A stretch of 20,714 bases of DNA from JAFGJQ01 sp964586145. GTDB lineage: Bacteria > Planctomycetota > Phycisphaerae > UBA1845. Positions 1-7,000 of this stretch are shown in pieces. Position 1 is the stretch's first letter. The number at the start of each line of letters is the position of its first letter. The position numbers and the translations under genes are program-made. The stretch is from NCBI GenBank assembly GCA_964586145.1, contig CAZPHH010000086.1:1-20714 (forward strand). Direction: 5' to 3'. The notes beneath the pieces were generated by a model. It saw nothing but the letters and a program-made list of their open reading frames with translations. It was not told the origin of the DNA and ran no database searches.

Positions 1-580
1 GAATTCATCGCGCTGCGAATGGAATCCGACCCCGGCGGGGTCGAGGCGGGTAGCCGCGGCTGGAGTCCCGATAACAATCGGGACGGAACCCGTGGATGGA
101 GGCGAGCTCCCCACCCCTTCCCCGCCCCTGGATGGGGGCGGAGGAGAAGGAGCGAGAACAGTGCATGGCACGAGCAGAAGAGTCTGAAGACCCATAGACC
201 GGCTGGAAAGCCGGTCCCACAGGAAGCACGAGACCGGCCGGAAAGCCGGTCCCACAGATGCAGCCGGTCCCACAGGAAGCACGAGACCGGCCGGAAAGCC
301 GGTCCCACAGATGCAGCCGGTCCCACAGGAAGCACGAGACCGGCTGGAAAGCCGGTCCCACAGATGCAGCCGGTCCCACAGATGCAGCCGGTTCCACAAG
401 TTGGGCCGGTCCCACAAGCACTGGAGAACTGGAAACGCGAGGCTGGAAACTGGAGACCAGGAGGGGAGACCGGCTGAATCCCGGCGGCCCCGGCGTGCCG
501 GGATGCGCGATTCGCGCGTGCGGTTCCTCAAGCACAGAACCCCGTTGAGGGGCGCCGGGGGATAGAGATTGAGGGGTCGA
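1..580. other. Non-coding, repeat-rich region downstream of the BLUF gene
   Basis: No open frame here looks like a protein: the candidate translations are compositionally odd and simply read through the tandem repeat. What can be seen is a series of short hairpins. GACCCC/GGGGTC pairs at 28-33 with 37-42. GTCCCGAT/ATCGGGAC pairs at 65-72 with 77-84 around an AACA loop. CCGCCCC/GGGGCGG pairs at 122-128 with 135-141. The palindromic tandem repeat at 196-417 follows. A weak CCCC/GGGG hairpin at 540-552 lies just beyond the minus-strand BLUF stop and might help end that transcript, but the stem is only 4 bp. Confidence 0.7.
196..417. repeat. Tandem array of a 53-bp palindrome-bearing repeat
   Basis: Three contiguous 53-bp units occupy 223-275, 276-328 and 329-381. 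A partial unit lies before them (196-222) and two diverged 18-bp tails after them (382-399, 400-417). Each unit has a 35-bp part containing the palindrome GACCGGCYGGAAAGCCGGTC (7-bp stem, 6-nt loop) and an 18-bp part that repeats the half-site GCCGGTCCCACAG. Units differ only at the C/T after GACCGGC. Because 53 is not a multiple of 3, the array is unlikely to encode a protein repeat. The architecture resembles REP-type intergenic palindromes more than a CRISPR. Confidence 0.9.
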
Positions 581-1009
581 TCAACTGCCGCCCATGATGG
601 ACGCGGTGCCCATAAGCTCTTCCAGGAGGGCCAGGGCGACGCGGCCGGAGATCTGGAACGGGTCCAGGTGCGGCTTTTCCGAGTATTTCAGCACGATGCC
701 GAGATTGATCTTGTCCAGGTCCACGCGGCCCATCCGCCAGTTCGAGAAGCGGCGCTCGCTGATCTCGGCATAGTCCAGCAGGGTGAGGTCCGTGTGTCGG
801 GCATCCCGCACCAGCCTGGCGTAAAGCTGGTTCACCTCGTCGCGGCCGCCTTCGAGCGCCTGCATGAAGATGTCGCCACGGCAGACACACAGCACGCCGG
901 TGATGCCGGCGTCCAGGTTGTATCGGCCCGACTGGTCCAGAATGCTCTTGATCATGTCGTCGTTGATGGGCTTTGCAGATCGGCTGGCGTAGATCAGGCG
1001 TACGAGCAT
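581..1009 (-). CDS. Short BLUF-domain blue-light sensor (FAD-binding)
   Basis: This 142-residue protein is a single BLUF domain (about residues 1-94) with a C-terminal helical cap and no output domain. BLUF proteins bind FAD and signal blue light by rearranging hydrogen bonds around the flavin. The expected residues are all present: Tyr7 (LIYAS), Asn31, Gln50 (FMQALEG), Trp91 and Met93 (NWRMG). These correspond to Tyr21, Asn45, Gln63, Trp104 and Met106 of AppA. The ATG is preceded by AAGGAG with a 6-nt spacer, and that site overlaps the folE stop region, 10 bp away. It therefore reads as the second gene of a folE operon. With no effector domain it must act through a partner, as other short BLUF proteins do. 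The partner is not evident here; FolE is a candidate only by neighbourhood. Family is near certain, role is not. Confidence 0.94.
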   Translation of the reverse strand: MLVRLIYASRSAKPINDDMIKSILDQSGRYNLDAGITGVLCVCRGDIFMQALEGGRDEVNQLYARLVRDARHTDLTLLDYAEISERRFSNWRMGRVDLDKINLGIVLKYSEKPHLDPFQISGRVALALLEELMGTASIMGGS

Positions 1010-1019
1010 CGAAGTCTCC

Positions 1020-1733
1020 TTACGACCGGTCGCGGTTGTGGAGAAGCGCCAGGAACTCGCGGCGGAGATTCGGGTTCTTCAGGAAGCTCCCGCGCATCAC
1101 GCTGTTGACCATCTTGGAGTCCATGTCCTTCACGCCGCGCCACTGCATGCAATAGTGGTCCGCCTGCATGATGATGGCCAGGCCGTCCGGGCGCATCTTT
1201 TCCTGCAGCAGGTCGGCCAGTTGCACGATGGCCTCTTCCTGAATTTGCGGGCGAGCCATCACCCATTCCACCAGCCGGGCGTACTTGGACAGCCCGATCA
1301 GGGCGGAGTGCTCGTTGGGCATGACCCCCACCCAGAGCCGGCCAATGATCGGGCACAGGTGGTGCGAGCAGGCGCTGCGCACCAGGACGGGCCCCACGAT
1401 CATCAACTCGTTGAGCCGCTCGATGTTGGGAAACTCCGTCACCGGGGGCTCGGGCGCATAGCGGCCGCGGAACACTTCGCTGACGAACATCTTGGCGACG
1501 CGGCGGGCGGTGTCTTGCGTGTTGTGATCGTTGCGGGTGTCGATGACCAGCGCGTCCAGGACCGCCTGGAGCCTGGCCTGGACCTCGTCCTGCAATGCGT
1601 CCAACTCGCCGGGCTCGATGAAATCGGCGATGCTGTCGTTGGCGTGGAACCGCTTGCGGGCAGCAAGGAGGCGCTGCCGGATTCGGTCCGACACCGGGGC
1701 GGTTCCGTCCGGGTTGTTGTTGCGACGGGCCAC
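1020..1733 (-). CDS. folE: GTP cyclohydrolase I (FolE), CSHH variant
   Basis: FolE converts GTP to 7,8-dihydroneopterin triphosphate, the first step towards folate and biopterin. The 237-residue protein has the family core. The zinc ligands are Cys122 (in SACSHHLCP), the following His124/His125 pair and Cys195 (in DHYCMQWRG). The segments GLSKYARLVEW and RPQIQEE are also typical. The usual CEHH reads CSHH here, so Ser replaces the common Glu; this looks like a subfamily trait rather than damage. The N-terminus is longer than in E. coli. I start it at GTG 1733 because AGGAGG lies 5 nt upstream and a promoter ends at 1754. An in-frame ATG at 1775 would lie inside the promoter and lacks a ribosome site. 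The BLUF gene follows after 10 bp, and the PTPS fusion is divergent across 133 bp. Confidence 0.95.
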   Translation of the reverse strand: MARRNNNPDGTAPVSDRIRQRLLAARKRFHANDSIADFIEPGELDALQDEVQARLQAVLDALVIDTRNDHNTQDTARRVAKMFVSEVFRGRYAPEPPVTEFPNIERLNELMIVGPVLVRSACSHHLCPIIGRLWVGVMPNEHSALIGLSKYARLVEWVMARPQIQEEAIVQLADLLQEKMRPDGLAIIMQADHYCMQWRGVKDMDSKMVNSVMRGSFLKNPNLRREFLALLHNRDRS

Positions 1734-1738
1734 AGTTG

Positions 1739-1744
1739 CCTCCT
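1739..1744 (-). promoter_or_regulatory. Ribosome binding site fixing the folE GTG start
   Basis: On the minus strand this reads AGGAGG, 5 nt before the GTG at 1733. It is a near-perfect Shine-Dalgarno site and is the reason to prefer GTG 1733 over the upstream ATG at 1775. Confidence 0.85.
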
Positions 1745-1753
1745 GGGGCCGGA

Positions 1754-1782
1754 AGCATACCACAGGCGACCGCACGTGTCAT
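1754..1782 (-). promoter_or_regulatory. Putative sigma70-type promoter of folE-BLUF
   Basis: On the minus strand, ATGACA (1777-1782, 5 of 6 to the -35 consensus) is separated by exactly 17 bp from TATGCT (1754-1759, 4 of 6 to the -10). Transcription would begin near 1747, giving a leader of about 13 nt that still includes the AGGAGG. A CACGTG palindrome at 1773-1778 overlaps the -35 and could be an operator, but no regulator is visible. Planctomycete promoter consensus is not well defined, so this rests on pattern alone. Confidence 0.5.
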
Positions 1783-1829
1783 CACCCGCCCCCGAAGGGC
1801 CGTCTCGCACCCGGGGTCGGCCGGCTGCG

Positions 1830-1858
1830 TTGCCGGGGGGCCCAGCCACGCCTACAAT
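1830..1858 (+). promoter_or_regulatory. Putative promoter of the PTPS fusion, giving a near-leaderless mRNA
   Basis: TTGCCG (1830-1835, 4 of 6) and TACAAT (1853-1858, 5 of 6) are separated by exactly 17 bp. The transcript would start around 1865-1867, on or next to the ATG at 1867. No Shine-Dalgarno sequence precedes that ATG, which fits a leaderless message. Confidence 0.5.
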
Positions 1859-1866
1859 CCCCAGTC

Positions 1867-2673
1867 ATGATCCGGCTGACGCGTGAAATCCGCTTCTCGG
1901 TCGACCGCGATTGGGCCGGGCACGTGGAATTCACGCGGCCGATCACCAACTCGTGGGGCGGCTGGCCGAGCGCTGTGGGCGTCGTGCCGTACCTGGTTTT
2001 GCGGGCCACGGTTGCCGGCGAGCCCGATCCGATCACCGGATATCTCTGCAACATCGCGATCCTCGACGACCTGGTGCGGCGTCACGCCATCGCGTACACC
2101 GCGGCGGCGCTCCGCGAGCACGGGTGGCGTATGCCGGCCGAGCACCTGCTCGAGCACATTTGGGAGCGGGTGGTTCCCGAGATGCCGGCCGACGCGCCGC
2201 TGGTGGAGCTGGAGCTTCGTGCAACCCCCTGCCTGCGGTACGGCATTCAACGGGAGGACCCCGGCATGATCCTTCTCACGCAACAGTTTGAGTTCTCCGC
2301 ATCCCACCGGCTGCACTGCCCGCAGCTTTCGGATGATCAGAACCGCCGGACCTTCGGCAAATGCAACAACCCGCAGGGCCACGGGCACAATTACCTGCTG
2401 GAAGTCACGGTGGCCGGCCCGCCGGACCCACGAACGGGCGCCGTGTTGCCGCTGCCGGAGTTTGAGCAACTCGTCAAGGATCGCGTCGTCGACCGGCTGG
2501 ATCACAAGCATCTGAATGCGGACACGGAGGAGTTCCGCGAGGTGAACCCGAGCGTGGAGAACATCGCCCGCGTCATCTGGGGCCTGCTGCAGGACCACGT
2601 GGCGCCGGCCAAGCTGCATCGGGTGCGCGTCTGGGAAACAGCCAAAACCAGCGCCGAATACGCCGGAAGGTGA
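1867..2673 (+). CDS. Tandem 6-pyruvoyltetrahydropterin synthase fusion: degenerate N-domain plus intact C-domain
   Basis: PTPS/QueD enzymes act on dihydroneopterin triphosphate, the product of FolE. This 268-residue protein holds two T-fold domains. The second (about 136-268) is complete: zinc ligands His147, His172 and His174 (SASHRL, GHGHNY), catalytic Cys166 (GKCNNPQGHGHNY), Asp212-His213 and Glu257. The CNNP stretch before HGHNY resembles animal PTPS more than E. coli QueD. The first domain (about 1-128) aligns around ATVAGEPDPITGYL with TVAGPPDPRTGAVL of the second, but Arg and VVPY replace the zinc histidines and the Cys and Glu are gone. It may therefore be a structural pseudoenzyme half. 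There is no stop or shift between the halves. An internal ATG at 2266 follows GGGAGG and could also yield the catalytic half alone. Product specificity (biopterin or queuosine branch) cannot be decided; no queC or queE is nearby. Confidence 0.9.
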   Translation: MIRLTREIRFSVDRDWAGHVEFTRPITNSWGGWPSAVGVVPYLVLRATVAGEPDPITGYLCNIAILDDLVRRHAIAYTAAALREHGWRMPAEHLLEHIWERVVPEMPADAPLVELELRATPCLRYGIQREDPGMILLTQQFEFSASHRLHCPQLSDDQNRRTFGKCNNPQGHGHNYLLEVTVAGPPDPRTGAVLPLPEFEQLVKDRVVDRLDHKHLNADTEEFREVNPSVENIARVIWGLLQDHVAPAKLHRVRVWETAKTSAEYAGR

Positions 2674-2690
2674 CGACCATCCGAGGAAGT

Positions 2691-2783
2691 ATGATGCGAC
2701 GGCCGGTGGATCGCATGACGGAAAAGGAACCCTCCGCCGTGTCGGCACAGGCGAAGCGGCTTCGCGGGGCGTTCGGAGTTTGA
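2691..2783 (+). CDS. Possible 30-residue small ORF (doubtful)
   Basis: A short frame starts at ATG-ATG (2691) right after GAGGAAGT and runs 30 codons to TGA at 2781-2783, lying between the PTPS fusion and the nitroreductase. The peptide is basic (MMRRPVDRMTEKEPSAVSAQ and onward) and matches nothing I know. The purine-rich sequence before the ATG is too close for an ideal ribosome site. It may be chance. Confidence 0.2.
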   Translation: MMRRPVDRMTEKEPSAVSAQAKRLRGAFGV

Positions 2784-2825
2784 GCGGGCGCAGGACGAGG
2801 CTTGTGCATCCCGGGAGAACCGGCA

Positions 2826-3428
2826 ATGAGCAGGCGTGCGGAGACGGATCATCCGATCCACGACATACTGGCAGAGCGTTGGAGTCCCTACGGATTCGCG
2901 GAGACCCCCGTACCTGTGGAGGACTTCAGAGCGCTTTTCGAGGGCGCTCGCTGGGCCGCTTCTTCGTACAACGAGCAGCCGTGGAGGTACATCGTTGCGT
3001 TCCGTAACAACTCCGAGGCGTTCGACAAGCTGCTGTCCTGCCTGGTGGAAGCCAACCAATCGTGGGCCCGATTCGCCCCGGTGCTCATTCTGGGCATGGC
3101 CAAGAAGACGTTCTCGCGCGGCGGGTCTCCCAATCGGGTGGCTCTTCACGACCTCGGGACGGCTTCGGCGAGCCTGACATTCGAGGCCGGCGCCCGCGGG
3201 CTGATGGTGCATCAGATGGCCGGTATTCACCCGGAGAAAGCCCGAATGCTCTACGGGATTCCGGAGGATTTTGAGGTTGTGACCGCCCTGGCGGTCGGGT
3301 ATGCGGGTACGCCGGATGGGCTTCCGGAAGAATGCAAAGAGCGCGACATGGCGCCCCGTCAACGAAAGCCCGTGCGGGAGTGGGTCTTTGCCGGCGAATG
3401 GAACCGGCCCTGGGACCCAAGTGCGTGA
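2826..3428 (+). CDS. Nitroreductase-family FMN oxidoreductase
   Basis: This 200-residue protein belongs to the nitroreductase superfamily, FMN-dependent dimeric enzymes that use NAD(P)H to reduce nitro groups, quinones or other acceptors. Visible hallmarks are RWSPYGF at 18-24 and AARWAASSYNEQPWRY near 40-55, where the Arg/Ser/Asn contacts with FMN phosphate lie. The mid-helix HDLGTASASLTFEAGARGL (108-126), the VGYAG segment near 157 and the closing RKPVREWVFAGEW are also typical. I start at ATG 2826, preceded by GGGAG at 2813-2817; a TTG at 2802 is a poorer choice. It follows the PTPS fusion by about 150 bp on the same strand and may be co-transcribed. Substrate unknown: a role in reducing pterins is only a guess from position. 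Confidence 0.88.
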   Translation: MSRRAETDHPIHDILAERWSPYGFAETPVPVEDFRALFEGARWAASSYNEQPWRYIVAFRNNSEAFDKLLSCLVEANQSWARFAPVLILGMAKKTFSRGGSPNRVALHDLGTASASLTFEAGARGLMVHQMAGIHPEKARMLYGIPEDFEVVTALAVGYAGTPDGLPEECKERDMAPRQRKPVREWVFAGEWNRPWDPSA

Positions 3429-4084
3429 CGTGGCCCGCGTGCTGAGAATCGAGATTGTCGTGCCCGGAAACGGCATCTCGGCGCACCGGTTGACGACCAC
3501 ACCACCGCCCGCAATCCGAACCGCGGCCGGCGCGATTCAGGGCACGCACCATCCGTCGGGCCCGCCGCCCGGCAGGAGAACCAACAACGTCTCGACAAGC
3601 CAGGATCGCGCTGCGCGGTTCTCCAGAAGACCCGGCCCTGCCGGGGTGCCTCCCGCATGACGGCCACCTGTCGCCCCGTGCAGTGGCACTTTTTCTTTGT
3701 TTCCGTCTGGCGGGGTTGATATGCTGATTCTGGGGCAATCGGGGTGTCACTCTCGAACGCGACGCCCTGATGCCGGCCCGCGAGGGAACACTTCCGCGAC
3801 CGTGGGCAGGCGAAACGCTGGTCCTGGACCCTGTGGCGTGCCGGAGATGCAAGACGCCGCCGGCTCATGTCTTTGATCTGCCGTGCGAACGAGCGTCTGA
3901 ACCTGTCGCGCGGCACGCGTGCGTACTCATGCGTGCTCCGTCCGCGATGAGAGTGGCCGGTTCGACAACAGTCGGGACGCAGGCTCATGTGGCTGACGGT
4001 GAATCAGTTCGATTTGACGAATGGGCGCACGTACGAGTGAAGCGCCATCCGAATCAGTTCGTCTGACAGGGCAGGAGGTAATCC
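3429..4084. other. 656-bp gene-poor interval
   Basis: No convincing gene is visible. A frame at 3770-4066 would give 98 residues, but it has no ribosome site and no recognisable motif. Visible structure is limited: a CCCGGC/GCCGGG hairpin at 3631-3645, a short GTGC/GCAC hairpin at 3678-3689 followed by a T-rich run (3690-3702) that may act as a weak terminator after the nitroreductase, and two copies of an 11-bp direct repeat just before the next gene. A TTGTTT-17-TATGCT pair at 3697-3725 is a poor promoter candidate. Confidence 0.6.
4001..4061 (+). repeat. Pair of 11-bp direct repeats upstream of the M6 protease gene
   Basis: GAATCAGTTCG occurs at 4001-4011 and again, exactly 50 bp later, at 4051-4061. 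TTGACG at 4014-4019 (5 of 6 to a -35) lies between the copies, although no good -10 follows at 16-18 bp. Fifty base pairs is close to five helical turns, so the copies would face the same side of DNA. That suits an operator pair, but this is inference. Confidence 0.55.
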
Positions 4085-7000
4085 ATGTGGCACGTTATGA
4101 CGATCCATAACCGCGTGCGTTGTGTGGCCGGGTGTGCTTGCCTCGCGCTGGCTTGCGCGTGCCTGCCGGCCGTGGCGGCGCCGTTGCCCGGCGAGGCCGT
4201 GACTCTCACGCAGCCGGACGGCCGCACGTTCACCGCCTGGGCGGGCGGCGACGAATGGTCCACCTGGGTCGTTCATGAGGAGTCCCTGATCGTCCGCGAC
4301 AACCGGGGGTGGTGGTGCTATGCCGAACCCGGCGATGGCGGGCTTGTGCCTGGCCGGTCCCGTGTCGGCCTGGACCGGCCTAGCGTCCGGACGGCCACCC
4401 GGGCGGACATTGCGCGCCTGGCGGCGCAGATTGAGCGGCCCCCGGGGCTGTTCGCGGAGGAACCGTTGCCCGGCCTCCGCGCGGTGGACCGGCCAGTGCT
4501 AGTGATCCTCGTTGCCTTTCAGGACCAGGCGCTGACCACTACGGACGAATATTGGAGCAATCTGTTTTTCGGCGGCGCCGGCAAGACGGTGCGTACCTAC
4601 TTTGACGAGATCTCCGGTGGAAATCTGCGGCTGGTGCCGGCGTCAGAGAGTTCCGGCACCCTTGATGACGGCATCGTCCGTGTCCAGCTCACGACCTCGG
4701 CGCACAACGGCGGCAACCATCCCAATCCGTACGGCACGATCGACAACCGCAACCGCTGGATCGTCTACGATGCATTGTCCGCGGCCGATGCGATGGTGGA
4801 TTTCAGCGCCTTCGACGTGTCGGCGCCCACCGGCACGCTCACCGCGGACGAGTTGCACCTGGTCATCGTGGTGGCGGGGTACGAGCACGGCTACTGGGTT
4901 GGGGTTGCTCCGCCCACGCCGGCGATCCATTCCCACCGCTGGGCCCTGGGGTTTGCCTACAGCTCGGAAACGGTGCCGACGGTCACAGCCGACGGTGTTG
5001 AGCTCTGTGATTATGCCCACTATGCCGGATACGTGCAGGTCGGCGAGCTGCACACGGATCACCCGGCCACGATCGGCGTGCCCTGCCACGAGCTCGGACA
5101 CGACATGGGGCTGATCGATCTGTATGACACGACGCTGGCTTCGCACGGCATTGGCGCGCACGGCCTGATGGGGTACGGGGTCTGGGGGACGGCCGCGACG
5201 GACAGCTATCTGGGGGAGACGCCCGTGCATATGTGCGCGCCGTCCAAGGTGCAGCTCGGGTTCGTCACCCCGACGGTCGCCGGCGGGAACCAGGACTACG
5301 CGCTCCGAGCGACCGGCTCATCGAGCTACAACGTGGTCCGCGTGAACACGCGCGATCCGAATCAGTATTTTCTGCTCGAGAACCGTCAGCTCCAGGGCTT
5401 TGACGCCGGCCTGTACCGCTGGTTCAGCGTCAGCGGGGGCGGCGAAGGCGGCGGGCTGGCCATCTGGCACGTGGATGACGCCGTCGCCGACAACACCACC
5501 GCAGCCCACAAGCATGTAGACCTGGAGGAGGCCAACTGTGCGGCGGTCGGATACCCCGAGCTCGACTACCTGACCACGGGCAATCCTCCACCCGAGCAGG
5601 GAAGGCGTGCTCACTACTACCGCGCGGGGGTCGTCGGCGATTTCGGCGATGGGAGCAACCCGAATTCGCGATTGTACGGCGGGGGAACGACCTACGTGAA
5701 CGTGTCATCGGTGTCGGCCAGCGGCGCAACCATGAAGTGTTTTGTTGCCACGCAGCCCGCCGGAACGCGCGTCCTCGAATGGAGCACGTATCTGGGAGGT
5801 TCGGGCGAGGACCAGGCCCGAAGCGTCGCAATCGACCCCGTCGGTGACATATATGTAGGGGGCGCAACAAACTCCGCGAATTTCCCGACGACAGCCGGCG
5901 CATACGACCGCGTGTTGACCTCCGGCCAGGCTGCGTTCGCCTCCAAGTTCAGTTCCAGCGGCAACCTGGTCTACTCTACTCTGTTCGAGACAAGCTCTCC
6001 CACCGGAGGCACGAACAGCTACGCGATCGCGGCCGATTCCGCCGGATCCGCCTACCTCACGGGCAGCACGACGGCGGGACTCCCGCTCACGGCGGGCGCA
6101 TGGGATACGAGCTTCGGCGGCACCAGCGAAGCCTACGTGGCCAAGCTCGACCTCGGCGGCGCCGCGGTTCTGTACGCCACGTACGTAGGCGGGACCGAAT
6201 CGGTCGGCACCAGCGAGGCCGGGTACGGCATCGCCGTCGACGCCTGGGGCAACGCGTGCGTCGTCGGACAGACGGACGGCACTGGATTTCCGAAGACACA
6301 CGGCGCGTACGCGGGCCTGCTGGACACGTTCGCGGTCCGGCTGAACCCGAGCGGCACGGGCGTCTCCTACGCGTGGCTGCTTGGAAGCCCGTACGGCGAT
6401 TGGGGGTGGGATGTCGCGACCGACGCCTCCGGCAATGCCTACGTCGTCGGGACGACGACGGGCTCGACCTACCCCACAACGACCGGAGCCTACGACCAAA
6501 CGCACAACGGCGGACGCGACGTGTTTCTCACCAAGCTGGGGCCCACGGGCTCATTCGATTATTCCACGTTTCTGGGCGGTAGCAGCCAGGACTACGGCAT
6601 GGACGTGGCAGTGGACGGGAGTGGTTACGTCTACCTGGCGGGCTACGGCCTCTCGTCGGATTTTCCGACCACGCCGGGGGTGATCGGTCCGGTCAACGTC
6701 GGAGGAACGCAGGACGCGTTCGTGGCCAAGCTGGACGCCACGCCCTACGGCAGCCTGCAGTACTGCACGTTCCTCGGCGGCAGTGCGTCGGATGACGGCA
6801 ATGCCATCGCCGTCGACAGCCAGGGCCGTGCATGCCTGGCGGGAGTGACGGGGTCCACCGATTTCCCGCTGCAGGGTACGTTCTATGGCTACGGAGGGGG
6901 CATCGACGGATTCGGCAGCGTAATCAGCAATGACGCGACAGCGCTCGTCTTCTCCACGTACTTGGCTACCAATTTGGAGGATCGTGCCTGGGATGTGGTA

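Noticed and set aside
196..417. CRISPR array
   Set aside because: Units are contiguous with no unique spacers, and no cas gene is nearby.
1734..1775. Upstream ATG start for folE at 1775
   Set aside because: It lies inside the putative promoter and has no ribosome site, while GTG 1733 has AGGAGG 5 nt upstream.
1531..1866. In-frame upstream extension of the PTPS fusion
   Set aside because: It is antisense to folE, its translation is not protein-like, and promoter elements and family homology both point to ATG 1867.
1852..2826. 324-residue minus-strand frame opposite the PTPS fusion
   Set aside because: It is a shadow of a gene with a clear active site on the other strand.
3770..4066. 98-residue plus-strand frame before the protease gene
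   Set aside because: No ribosome site, no recognisable motif, and it runs through the direct repeats; kept only as a note in the interval entry.
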